Shown: positions 11,163 to 22,734 of the stretch, one piece after another | Layout of the letters: each line of letters starts with the position of its first letter | How positions within the stretch are numbered: the first letter of the stretch is position 1 | DNA from: Eurosta solidaginis | Taxonomy: Eukaryota; Arthropoda; Insecta; Diptera; Tephritidae | Direction: 5' to 3' | Assembly (NCBI RefSeq): GCF_040869045.1 | Contig: NC_090319.1 | Location: forward strand, 66,126,779-66,190,778 | DNA length: 64,000 bases | Program-made: the position numbers and the translations under genes | The notes under the pieces: generated by a model | What the model was told of the DNA's origin: nothing | What the model saw: only the letters and a program-made list of their open reading frames with translations | Databases searched by the model: none

Positions 11163-11678
11163 TGTGGCGAATGTTGAGATCACTAGGCTGTTAGAAAATA
11201 ATCACGCAACAACAATAACATGAAGCAGCCACTCTTATATACATACATGTCCACGTTAAAGCTAGCAGCACTTATGGAGAAGGCGATGAAGAGATATCAC
11301 ACACACACTCACATGTAGTTATCAGCCGAAGTAGTTACTCACACATACACACGCATATGGCTATAAACTACAAATATACGCGTATATAGCTGGTAACCAA
11401 GCATGATCTACAAGAGTTCTAGAAGGTGAAACGTCTAGACCTTTAGAGAAATATGCGGACGTGGCAACAGAGTATAAAAGCAGCGCAAGCTGAGTAATAA
11501 CTAATCAGTTTTGATTTAAGCACGCTATTGGTTGTGAAGTATAATTGTACTACTCCCAAATAAGTCTAATAAATACCATTTCTGTATTGCAAAGAATATT
11601 GGAGTGATTTATTCAACAGTTTAGCGATTCGAGCGTTCGCAGCTTTCAAATAAGCGGAATCTCCCGAAATTCGTTACA
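11163..11678 (+). mobile_element. Solo LTR, 516 bp, with 6-bp target duplication
   Basis: The segment starts TGTGGCGAATGTT and ends ATTCGTTACA. It is flanked by acatat at 11157-11162 and 11679-11684. Inside are a TATA box (tataaaa, 11473-11479), a probable transcription start some 30 bases on, and an AATAAA-type signal near 11569 followed by a T/G-rich stretch. TGT...ACA termini plus a short target duplication and promoter/poly(A) order are those of an LTR retrotransposon. No internal region or second LTR follows, so it is a recombination remnant. The 6-base pyrimidine/purine target suggests a gypsy-type integrase; that part is inference. Confidence 0.82.
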
Positions 11679-11684
11679 ACATAT

Positions 11685-12430
11685 ATGTAAACGCGTAGAT
11701 TATCTGTTGATGACTTACTGTAGATTAGTGCATGTGTAAACGGGTCTTAAAGTATTTTTGACCCTAATTTCAAATGTAGAAGCTCTAGTTTCCGAAATAT
11801 TAGTTTTTAATAAAGATAATTTTTTTAATACATAAACTTTATTTTTTTCAATTAAAGTGAGTAAAATTTTCTTTTAAGTTTTCCCTTTATGAGTTGATCT
11901 GGAGCACTACCCTGAATGCTCCAGCAATAATCAGCTAATATATGCGCGTTCCAGTGTCGGGTTTGCAACCCTTTGCAGACCTTTTGAATACGTTCCCAAC
12001 GTGTTTAGGCGAACTTGGTTCTAAAATTGTGACAGCCTTTGAGCTCATTCTTCAGTGCTGCGGGTTCAAATGTAGCTTTAACTGTCCCGCTCTGCATACG
12101 ATTGACATCAGTTCCGAGATGATTGGATTGAATGTCTCCCATTTTTTTACACAGGTACATTTTTGCTTTATCAAAAGCAGTTTCGAAAGTTAGTGCGTGT
12201 TTATTTTGTTATCATAGGCCTTCTCCGGATCTGCCAAATAATAAAAACCTGGTCGATAATAGATTTACTGGGTCGGAAGCCGCATAAAAAAGGTACAATC
12301 TGTTCGGTAACTTTAGTAGTAGAAGAACTTTACAAAAACAAATCTACATGTCACACAAATTAATATAGAGACAAAATGTCTCAATTGTGTTGTTAGTGTA
12401 GAAATGGGAAAAACTGAATTAAGCATGAAA
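11685..12430. other. Non-coding or unassigned DNA
   Basis: The stretch near 11940-12200 has near-normal composition and an open frame of 83 residues, but no recognisable motif on either strand. No feature is called. Confidence 0.5.
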
Positions 12431-12440
12431 ACAAATACCA

Positions 12441-12600
12441 GCAGGATAGCCTAGTGGTTAAAGGCAACTGCAGTTTCACCATGTGTGATTCACGGTTCGA
12501 ATCCCGGTGAAACCTTTGATAACATTACAAAATTGCCTGATGATTACGTTGGCGGTTTTCGAAATGGTTCCATCGCAATATGCCAGTAAATGTTTCTTTC
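12441..12600 (+). mobile_element. tRNA-like SINE head
   Basis: A clear box A (TAGCCTAGTGG, 12447-12457) and a perfect box B (GGTTCGAATCC, 12494-12504) are spaced as in a tRNA, with a D-stem-like gcc...ggc pair. The expected acceptor stem and most of the T stem do not pair, so this is not a functional tRNA gene. A tRNA-unrelated tail (attgcctgatgattacg...) follows. The 3' limit is approximate. It differs from the SINE at 10087-10430. Confidence 0.65.
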
Positions 12601-13120
12601 TTTTCATTTTCTCTTAGAAAAACATAATAATTGAAATTCAATTATTATAAGCCGATGTTAAGCTCATGAATTCTTAAAATTTAGTAGTCTTTCACACAAT
12701 ACTGTAGTTATAAACTGCCTTTGTCAGTTCGTCACAGTCGGGTGGCGGAACGTATATTATTTTTACATCAGGAATTTGAGCATTCGTACTGGAATATCGG
12801 GTTCGTACAATTTCGTTAGCACTTACCAGATTTTATGGACATGGGGAAAACCTTTTACACGCAAATATATACGGAATAAATTTCTTAAGGTTGTATTTAC
12901 GGACTGAGCGTAAGTACTAAATAACTCTCTTTGATGATATCATGTGTACGATTTACTATAAGACATCCAGTTGTTAGCTTGGTAGTTGGCAAGTTCTCAT
13001 CTTGTACTTGTTTTTTTGCTAAGTTGGTCTCGTGGATGGAGAAAATGCTTATTGTATTAACCGGAATTGTAAACATCGATACTATGTAGATGCTGAACCT
13101 GTGAGGCTATCTGAGTATGG
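12601..13120. other. Unassigned AT-rich DNA
   Basis: No gene or repeat boundary could be supported. Confidence 0.5.
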
Positions 13121-13169
13121 GACCCATCTCTTTTTTGTTGCCCTACCCATTAAAACCGAATCAATCTTA

Positions 13170-13427
13170 TCAGTTGGCTAGTAGAATGTGGCTCACGCAG
13201 CTTCTGACCGAATCCCGTCTGTCACTTCCGCAGGTTATCTTATGGTTGACAATGGCCGGGGATAGGTCACCAAGTATATCTTCTATCCGTCGGCGTTGTA
13301 AAGCGAAATGAACTCCACAATATGGATAGTTCGGGGCTTCAAAGAATTGGTTCAAATAAACCTCGACAACTTCATGTGATTGCTGCAACGATGGGTACAG
13401 CTCTAAAGAAAGGTGGTCGGCTTTCAA
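13170..13427 (-). other. Unrecognised coding-like fragment, minus strand
   Basis: The 85-residue frame has balanced, non-repetitive composition (LSLELYPSLQQSHEVVEVYL, NYPYCGVHFALQRRRIEDIL) unlike the AT-rich chance frames around it, and coding-like sequence seems to continue past its stop. I do not recognise the family. It could be an exon, a pseudogene piece or part of a transposon. On its upstream side (minus strand) lie the duplicated donor-like segments at 13430-13742. Confidence 0.3.
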
Positions 13428-13429
13428 AA

Positions 13430-13742
13430 TTTCCTGCTGGAAATTGGCGTCAATAGTTCAGAACAAAAGTGATAAGACTTACCTGTCTGTGGTAGAAGTC
13501 AGCACTGTACCACAGCGGAGCAGCGTACAACACACTTAATTATTACTCCAGTTGGCGTCCGAGCAAGTGGTTTTTCTGCGGTCGGTTTCAGGATTTCCTG
13601 CTTGAAATATTTGCTCCCGATTCAAAAAAAATTTAGTAGACTTACCTGACTGTGGAAGAAGAAAACTCTCGACCACAGCAGAACAGCATACCACAGAGGC
13701 TGAAATATTACCCAGATGGCGTCCGAGGAAGCGCATTTTCAT
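13430..13742 (-). repeat. Diverged tandem duplication carrying two consensus splice-donor sequences
   Basis: Two imperfect copies of about 150-160 bp share, on the plus strand, aaatttcctgctggaaat / aggatttcctgcttgaaat, then gacttacctg followed by ctgtgg (13482-13500 and 13640-13658), then accacag, and end with a shared tggcgtccgag block. Read on the minus strand, gacttacctg is CAGGTAAGTC, a near-ideal 5' splice site, present in both copies. No matching acceptor-bounded exon could be assigned. Confidence 0.5.
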
Positions 13743-13744
13743 AG

Positions 13745-14900
13745 TGACGACTTATGTAACTTGTTTTACAGTTATCTCTCTGTTAGACTTTTTGCTTTGA
13801 TCATTTAACAGTGTTTACCCCACAATTCCATTCAATAGATAATATTAAAGAGAAGAGTTTTGTGAGGCTCAACATGCGCTTCAGCCACGAACATATCCAC
13901 AAAGAAGAGTCAATACACGCTATTATGTAACATTCGGCTGAGTATTAGAACCTAACAATTTGATTGAAAAGACTGTACCATGAGCAAAAAAGTATTTCCC
14001 CAGTTTACGAAGTTAGCCTCCAAGACATAGATTTTGATTTTCGAAAAACTAAATCTAACCCACTTCTATTAGTTTTATTTACTGTGTTTAAAAAATTAAA
14101 AAGGTATGAATGAACTATTCAAACTTTTTTCCATGCAGGTCTTTGAACGAAGCAATATATTTTTCCTTTTTTGAGGTTAAGACCGAACCACGGCCAGCTT
14201 TAGCCAAGCGTGCTAAACCGTGATTCGTTAGGCCAATTCTGATGACGAACTGGTATTCAGCACAACAAAAAGCCGGACATTTCTTGCCTCGCATTACCAG
14301 ATGTGTCCACTTTTTTTGTGCAGCTGTTGCTGTTAATCTATCGCTTTTGAGAAGATTCGGATTTTGAGTCCTTAGAAGGCAGGCATTTTTTTTTAATGTA
14401 GTACTATATAAAGTTTATTGGGAAGACTTACATTTCGAACCTCGAAATTCAATATCAATGTTTGGCAACTAACTACAAAAAACTATCGCCACCGATTTTT
14501 TTTTTTCGTTTTTCGCTGTTAGCGCCTAACCACGATCCGTAAGACCAATTCTGATCGTCCGCTTTGATGCCTTCGAAGTTCTGGCATCTGACCCCCTCTA
14601 ATTTATACAGTCCCAATAAGAAACGAAGGCAGATCAGCTTTCAAAATGAATGACCGAATTTCGAACGGGGTGATAATTTTCGTTTTTAGATCAACCTCTA
14701 CAAAGATTGCTTTTTAATTTAATCGGTTCTTTGCAAGCTTGTACCGCCGAGCCATACGAGAACTAGCTTGAATGTGCTTTTACAGAAAATATCTTTGAAA
14801 AAAATTTGAAAGTGCTAGTTTTCGTATTGCAGGTCAATACGTTCTTAACAAGTTAAAAGAAAAAAATTTCTATTTTTTCTATTTTGCATTTGCAATATCA
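13745..14900. other. Unassigned DNA with short local repeats
   Basis: Short related pieces occur at 14205-14240 and 14518-14555 (both with cgt(t/a)agnccaattctgat). No gene or bounded element is supported. Confidence 0.5.
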
Positions 14901-14901
14901 A

Positions 14902-17688
14902 CAAGTAAGGAAGGTTAAGTTCGGGTGTAACCGAACATTACATACTCAGTTGAGAGCTATGGTGACAGCATAAGGGAAAATAACCATGTAGGAAAATGAA
15001 CCGAGGGAAACTCTGGAATGTGTTTGTATGACATGTGTATCAAATGAAAGGCATTAAAGAGTATTTTATGAGGGAGTGGGCCATAGTTCTATAGGTGGAC
15101 GCCATTTAGAGATATAGCCATAAAGGTGGATCAGGGTTGACTCTAGAATGCGTTTGTACGATATGGGTATCAAATGAAAGGTATTAATGAGTATTTTAAA
15201 AGGGCGTGGACCTAAGTTCTATAGATGGACGCCTTTTCGAGATATCGCCGTAAATATGGACCAGGGGTGACTCTAGAATGCGTTTGTACGATATGGGTAT
15301 CAAATGAAAGGTGTTAATGAGCATTTTAAAAGGGAGTAATCCTTAGTTCCATAGGTGGACGCCGTTTCGAGATATCGCCATAAAGGTGGACCAGGGGTGA
15401 CCCTAGAATTTGTTTGCACAATATGGGCATCAAACGAAAGGTGTTAATGAGTATTTTAAAAGGGAGTGAACCTTAGTTCTATAGGTGGACGCCGTTTCGA
15501 GATATCGTCATAAAGGTGGGCCAGGGGTGACTCTAGAATTCGTTTGTGCAATATGGGTATCAAACGAAAGGAGTTAATGAGTATTTTAAGAGGGAGTGGG
15601 CCTTATTTCTATAGGTGGACGCATTTTCGAGGTATCGCAATAAAGGTGGACCAGGGGTGACTCTAGACTTTGTTTGTACGATATGGGTATCAAATGAAAG
15701 GTGTTAATGAGTATTTTTAAAAGGGCGTGGGCCTTCGTTTTATAGGTGTTCGCCTTTTCGAGATATCGCTATAAAGGTGGACCAGGGGTGACTTTAGAAT
15801 TTGTTTGTATGATATGGGTATCAAATGAAAGGTGTTAATGATTATTTTAAAAGGGCGTGGGGCTTAGTTCTATAGGTGGACCCCTTTTCGAGATATGGCC
15901 ATAAAGGTGGACCAGGGGTGACTCTAGAATTCGTTTGTGCAATATGGGTATCAAACGAAAGGAGTTAATGAGTATTTTAAGAGGGAGTGGGCCTTAGTTC
16001 TATAGGTGGACGCCTTTTCGAGATATCGCCATAAAGATGGACCAGGTGTGACTCTAGAATGCGTTTGTACGATATGGGTATCAAATGAAAGGTGTTAATG
16101 AGTATTTTAAAAGGGAGTAATCCTTAGTTCCATAGGTGGACGCCTTTTCGAGATATCGCCATAAAGATGGACTAGGTGTTACTCTAGACTTTGTTTGTAC
16201 GATATGGGTATCAAATGAAAGGTGTTTATGAGTATTTTTAAAAGGGAGTGGGCCTTCGGTCTATAGGTGTTCGCCTTTTCGAAATATCGCCATAAAGGTG
16301 GACCAGGGGTGACTCTAGAATGAGTTTGTACGATATGGGTATCAAATTAAAGGTATTAATGAGAGTTTTAAAAGGGAGTGTTGTGAAGGCGTTTTCCAGA
16401 TATCGACCAAAATGTGGACCAGGGTGACCCAGAACATCATCTGTTGGATACCGCTAATTTATTTATATATGTAATACCTGCCAAGATTTTAAGGGTTTTT
16501 TATTTCGCCCTGCAGAACTTTTTCATTTTCTTCTACTTAATATGGTAGGTGTCACAACCATTTTATAAAGTTTTTTCTAAAGTTATATTTCGCGTCAATA
16601 AAACAATCCAATTACCTTAACATATTTCATCCCTTTTTTCGTATTTGGTATAGAATTATGCCTTTTTTTTCATTTTTCGTAATTTTCGATATAGAAAAAG
16701 TGGGCGTGGTCATAGTCGGATTTCGTTCATTTTTCATACAAAGATAAAGTGAGTTCATATAAGTACCTGAACTGAGTTTAGTAAAGATATATCGATTTTT
16801 GCTCAAGTTATCGTGTTAACGGCCATGCGGAAGGACAGACGGACGACTGTGTATAAAAACTGGGCGTGACATCAACCGATTTCGCCCATTTTCACAGAAA
16901 ACAGTTAACGCCATAAAATCTATGCCCCTACCAAATTTCAAAAGGATTGGTTAATTTTTGTTCGACTTATGGCGTTAAAAGTTTCCTAGACAAATTAAAT
17001 GAAAAAGGGCGGAGCCACGCCCGTTTTTAAATTTTCTTTTATTTTTGTATTTTGTTGCACCATATCATTACTGGAGTTGAATCTTGACATAATTTACTTA
17101 TATACTGTAAAGATATTAAATTTTTTGTTAAAATTTTACTTTAAAAAAAAAATTTTTTTAAAAGTGGGCGTGATCCTTCTCCGATTTTGCTAATTTTTAT
17201 TAAGCGTACATATAGTAATATGAGTAACGTTCCTGCCAAATTTCATCATGATATCTTCAACGACTGCCAAATTACAGCTTGCAAAATTTTAAATTACCTT
17301 CTTTTAAAAGTGGGCGGTGCCACGCCCATTGTCCAAAATTTTACTAATTGTAATGAATTATCGCACTTTTTCGGTTTTTTGAAATTTTCGATATCGAAAA
17401 AGTGGGCGTGGTTATAGTCCGATATCGTTCATTTTAAATAGCGATCTGAGATGAGTGCTCAGGAACCTACATACCAAATTTCATCAAGATACCTCAAAAT
17501 TTACTCAAGTTATCGTGTTAACGGACGGACGGACGGACGGACGGACATGGCTCAATCAAATTTTTTTTCCATCCTGATTATTTTGATATATGGAAGTCTA
17601 TATCTATCTCGATTCCTTTATATATGTACAACCAACCGTTATCCAATCAAACTTAATATACTCTGTGAGCTCTGCTCAACTGAGTATA
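14902..17688 (-). mobile_element. Helentron/DINE-1-type non-autonomous element, family B copy 1
   Basis: Taken in its 5'-3' sense on the minus strand, it begins at 17688 with TATACTCAGTTGAG (subterminal inverted repeat, 17675-17687), followed by a CCGT/GGAC-type microsatellite (gga cgg acg repeats at 17520-17548), blocks with CCACGCCCACTTTTTCGATATCG, a satellite array, the matching inverted repeat (14942-14954), a 6-bp hairpin (14919-14936, GTTCGG/CCGAAC with a six-base loop) and the end ...CCTTACTTG at 14902. Subterminal inverted repeats, 3' hairpin, internal satellite and a GTCC-type microsatellite are the hallmarks of Drosophila DINE-1/HINE elements. No transposase is encoded; open frames inside are chance. 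Confidence 0.72.
15000..16440. repeat. Satellite array inside family B copy 1, period about 130 bp
   Basis: About eleven diverged monomers are recognisable by gatatgggtatcaaatgaaa, ggtggaccaggggtgactct and ataggtggacgccttttcga. Example: atatgggtat at 15161 and 15291 gives a period of 130. The last monomers (after 16380) degrade into unique sequence. Confidence 0.9.
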
Positions 17689-17689
17689 A

Positions 17690-20600
17690 AAAAGAGAAAA
17701 TATCGAACATTTCTTTAAAAAATGTGTGTGTGTTGTTCTTTAACATTATTACAAAAAAATGCTTAGCTTACATACATACATGCATGCGCGCTTCATATGC
17801 TATGCTATGCTATAAGTACAGACAGGTTCTTTTTTCTTTATTATAAATTGTTATTTACAATTATTTAGAGGCAGCTTAATACTGCCTTTGGGTTTTTTCT
17901 CAGCTTTGCACTTATGAAATTAAAAACTATGTAGAAGAAATGTGAAATAAAAAAAAAAAAATTTATCAAATAAAATTTAATATAAAAAAACACAAATTAA
18001 AAATAAAATCATTAGAAATGTATATTTTAAAGTAAAAATCAAAATTTTTATATTTCTTAGTTTTTGAGTGCTTTGTTCATAAAACTTTTTCGCGCAACTA
18101 CACACATGTTAAGGATGTATAACTCAGTCTGTATAAGAGTTGTATATGTGTGTGTTTTTATTGTTGCCTTAATGAATGTACCATGTAAGTGTAACAGGTA
18201 ATACGCCCGCGTACAGCTAACAATTAAGTTTAAAATGTTATTTGTTGCAAATAATAATTTCCACTTTTGTGTATATTTTTTGTTGTTTTGATTTGTATGC
18301 ATCATAATTTCATTCTTTCAATTTAAATTAAATGGAATATTTATCATAATTTGCTTTTTTTGCTTATTAAAAGTATAGAATTAAAAGTATTTTTTATGAT
18401 TAAATAAAAAAGCTGCTTACACTTTGTCATTTCACCTTTTTGCTGCGTTCCTTCTTAAATATTTTTATATTTTCAATGAACTGCGCGAAATATATCAATG
18501 AAAGCATTTACAATTTACTTGTTGTTTTTCTACAAATATCAATTTTGAAAAATTTTGGCGAATAACTTTTGTTTTCTTCAACTCGTTTCTAACTTCTATC
18601 ACACTCAGTTTCAAATGAATTTCGAGCGAATCTCGAATTTTAAAATCATATATTAACTTTTTAAAAAGTGGTGATCATTTGCACTTAAATTGTATGTATG
18701 GATGTGTGAATTTAATACTTAAACAATAGTAATAAAATTATTAACAAAGAATAAATTATAAAAAAAAAATACTTTGCATACAAAAATTGTTTGTATGCCT
18801 AAAAATTTAAATAAAAGATCACTAAATTGTTTTTGTCGCTTGAGGAGCGCATGTGTTATATTGCAAGTATGCATGATTACGTTGAATACATTTTTTCCAA
18901 TTCCATGTTTACAATTTTTCGAGCTCGAATTTTTTTTCGAACACATGTTGCAGTTTTTTTTTGCTGACAAATTTGTTTGCGCTTAAATTTAAGTTGTTTC
19001 TGGCTTGAACTTAAGCGTCAAGATTCTATGACCTGGAAATTGTTTTTCGAACTTTATAGTTTCTTGAACTTAAATTTTTTAAGGCTGCACACTGGACCAT
19101 TTTACGCACTCGAATTTCAAAGTTTTTCGAACCCAACAATTTTTTCAAACTTGAATTTCAAAGTTAGTCGTGCTGAATAACTTGGTCCGAGTTCAAACTT
19201 TAAAATTTCTATAATTTTTCGAAATCACACCCCGAAGTTTCTACAGCTAAAAAATGTTTGACTCACTCAATATTACACAGTTTTCGACATCGTATTCGAA
19301 GCGTTTGTCCGATAAAAAAAAAATGATAGAAATCTACTTCGCATCTACTAAGAAGTATACACAGAACTCGAATAAGCTTTTCTAACTTAGATTTGAAATA
19401 AATACTGTCAAAAAAGTTGACGTAACAGAACATGCTACTCGCAACATATCCACAGTCCCCCAGCTCAAAATCTAGAAACTCTAATCGTATATTTTTAGAG
19501 CAAGTAGCTCTTAGCTCAATTCATCACTTATGAAACTAGGGTAAGTAAAATACCTCGTAGTTCGAAAATGCCTCTGGCACTGTATAACAAATCAAATATA
19601 GCCATTTTGAAAGATAACAGTATTGATTTCGAATACAAAAGGTTTGAACATTCCTCAGCTAAGAATGATGAATACAACTTGTCAGTATACTCACATACGG
19701 AATATTACATATGAGAAGCGAAGCATGCAGCATATTCAGTACGGCCAACGCTTCGCATTGAATATTGAGTAAATGGTATTTCACATTATAAATTTTCACT
19801 CTTTACATTTGTTTCAAATAATTAATATTCATATATTCAAATATGATGAAATGCCTGAATATTTACTATTTATTAGGAAATGGCTATTTTACGAAATAAC
19901 AGCCAGAGAGCAAAAATTTAAAAGGAATTTAAATGTCAAGTTTTATTAATTTATTTGCAATTGTCTGTAAGTTTAAAATATATTTCGCTTTAGTTGGTTC
20001 ATTGTATAACATTTAAAAAAAAAAAAATTTTTAATTTTGAATTTCTTCGAAAATCTGTTTTCGAAAATTTCTAATTTTTTGGAAGTTTTATGTTGTTTCG
20101 AAATTATCAGCAGGCATGCAGCTATTGCTGCATTTAGTAGTTGTTATTTTAATTTTAGAAAATCTGTTTTCAAATTTTTCGAAATTTTAAGATATTTTAA
20201 AATTATCAAAATGCATTCGGCTATTGCTGCTTTTAAAAGTTGTTACTATAATTTGAGTTCTAAAGATAAATTGTATCTCGAAAATGCCAAGCGTTTAATA
20301 CAAATCGTTGAATTAAACTTTCGGAAGTGGGGTGGTTAAACGTTTTTCAAAGAGTCTAAACAAACATATATATACATAAACATATTTTCGAAATTAAACG
20401 TTTTTCATTTATTTTCGCGACAACGGTGAAACTTTTTTTAATCATTTTTTAAAAAGTTACAGCAGCGGAAAATGAAAATCAGTCACTTTCGAAGATATGT
20501 TTAAATTATAGCTCTAAAACCAATTCTAATTGCGAACGGCTGAAATAACTCAAATTTTGAAAAACTGAAAATTGTTTTTTTTTTTTTTTGTTGTTTCATC

Positions 20601-22658
20601 ATTGTGAACTATAACCATAAGCTTTCCTGAAAACACGGATCTACGAAAAATACTGCGCCACTTAAGAAATGTTTACTAAAATGCGCAGTTAAGAAAGGAA
20701 ATTTCAAGAATTGTTTCGCTTATATTTCTTGTTCTTAATAACCAGTAAACGCAATTCTTGCCTGAAACTTAAACTTTAGGCTTTCATTATTATGCATTTT
20801 GCTTTAATTTTAGTCTTTTACAGACGTCAAAATAGAAATTTAAAATAAGAACTAAAAAATTTGGATGCGTCCTAATAACTTTTTTTTTATTTAATACTAA
20901 ATTTAAAAACCTCCAGCTTTTTGAAAATGTGTGAAAATAAGTGTTTTATGCTTTTCATTTTGCAATCGTTAGTAATGTTTTTGTACTTTTTTTTAAATTT
21001 AATTTAAAATATTATTTTGTTTGTGACCACTAAAGTTTTCGTTTTAAAATTTTTAAGAAAGAAAACTGTCAGAATAAAACGGTAAATCTTTAAGTTTTTG
21101 AAAAATGATTTGCGTCTTTAATTTGTTTTCAATTATTGTTGTACACAAAGATAACATTACAGTTTTACAGTTTACAGTTTTGACTTGATTGATATTGCAG
21201 TATTAATATTGTGTTGTTTTGGTTTTTTAAGTGTATAAACTACATATTGAATACATATATTTTTTGAAATTCTTTAGGTATAGTTTTCTTATTTTAGCTA
21301 TTTGAATCTTTTGCTTGCATATATTCTTAATATCTCATATTGTTTTACCAAAAAATAATTGAACAAAATATTATTTATTAAAAAATCAAAATACAAACAT
21401 TTTGCGAACATAAAACAGAATTTGAATATTGATAGTTGGTTTTTTGTTTTCTTTTTTTTTGCTGTTTTTATTATAAGTAATTAAAGTAAATCGATTTCCA
21501 TTTTGTTTTTGTTTTTTTTTTTTTGTTTTTGTTTGCAAAACTTTAGTTTTCTTTAGAAATTTTTTGAATATTTTTATATTTTTTGTTTATTATAAGTTTT
21601 TTTTATTATATTTTTTTTTTTTGTTTGTTTGCTTGAGCGAACCTTTTCCCATCTGCTTTTCCCATCTCTGAACCGTACACATGCTCAACTCAACCGCTTA
21701 ACTATAAGATTTGATTTTCCTTAGCGCCTGCTGCCCGCATTCTGCTTTGCCGCGCTTTTTTCCAAATTATTTACTATAATTTCATATTTTGCTGAGCATA
21801 TACCGCTCTTTCATTTCAATTGTGTTCTGATTTGTTAAGAGATACAAGCTCAAAATTATTTGTAAAAAATCTGAAGCTGTATCTGAACGACAAGCCAGCA
21901 CACAATTATACAACGAAAAAATGCGCTGGAACGGCATCAATCTTTTGTATGATGGTCCGCCACATTTATTTTTTTTTGTTTTTTAATTTTTTCTTTTTAA
22001 AACTTTTTTTCGTTCGCATAATTTTATAAGATTTGAAATAGAATTAAACATCTTTCCCTTCAAATTTGCGCCCGCTCTTAATCCCTTTCGAATTGTTTTT
22101 TTTTTCTTCTTCTCTTTCTTTTTCTTACGCTTAACTTACGTACATACAAGCATACATATACAGTATTTTTAAAGATAAAGAAAAATCAAACAAATTCTAA
22201 ATCTTTCGTTATTATGATGCATAGCAAAATATACACACATCGCAGTGGAGAGTTGGGTGTTATTGTTTAGATGACAAAAAAAAAATTAAATGTATGCTGT
22301 TCCAGTTGCTTACGTTGACGGTTTCGCTTTTTCATTTTTTTTTTTTTTTTTGTTTTTTTTTTTTTAACGAGAACGAAAGTTTTGTTGTTGTGTCATGCAG
22401 GATATGTCATTGTCGTTGACGTTTCACAACTTCAATTTTCTTTTACGTTTCATAATACAAAATTTGTTTCTACTTCTACACAATAACTTTTTATCTCTTT
22501 ATAGCAAATTTTTTTGCTTTTCTCATTTTTCTTGCCTACTCCTCTATACTTTGACCGTCTTAACTGGCAAATAATTATCATCCTGCAGTTATTTGTTGAG
22601 TTTGTACGCAAAAATCTGATGTATTGACTGCACACTGCTGTTTTGCGTATGTTCTGTA
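17690..22658. other. AT-rich non-coding DNA; right part probably CycG 3' UTR
   Basis: No gene could be supported. Between 18900 and 19215 there is a degenerate repeat described separately. Numerous poly-T/poly-A runs occur (20579-20592, 21510-21530, 22335-22365). Because the CycG stop codon is at 22659-22661 on the minus strand, sequence to the left must include its 3' UTR; AATAAA in minus sense occurs for instance at 21965-21970, but in such AT-rich DNA the true poly(A) site cannot be chosen. Confidence 0.5.
18905..19215. repeat. Degenerate TTTTTCGAACTTGAA-type repeat, locus 1
   Basis: Variants of ttttcgaactcgaatttcaa recur every 35-45 bases (18915, 19037, 19104, 19123, 19144). The block ends with tcaaagttagtcgtgctgaa and is followed by gtattcgaagcgtttgtccg; the same order is found at 24180-24540, so both are copies of one dispersed repeat. 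Confidence 0.55.
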
Positions 22659-22734
22659 TTAACACTGTTCGAAAATTGGAATAATTGGAGATGTCGGCCA
22701 ATCTTCCTCCTCCTCAGAGCTGATACTTTCGGTT
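22659..22734 (-). CDS. CycG: CycG coding exon 5 (C terminus and stop)
   Basis: The exon is preceded on the minus strand by a pyrimidine-rich tract and tttacag. It starts with A, which completes the arginine codon of exon 4, and reads TESISSEEEEDWPTSPIIPI then FEQC and TAA (22659-22661). An acidic C-terminal tail of this form is what I remember of Drosophila Cyclin G. The phase match (2+1), the splice site and the sequence together make the assignment strong despite the 16.6-kb distance to exon 4. Confidence 0.87.

Noticed and set aside
12441..12512. A functional tRNA gene
   Set aside because: Boxes A and B are good, but the acceptor stem does not pair and the T stem has mismatches, so it is treated as a SINE head.
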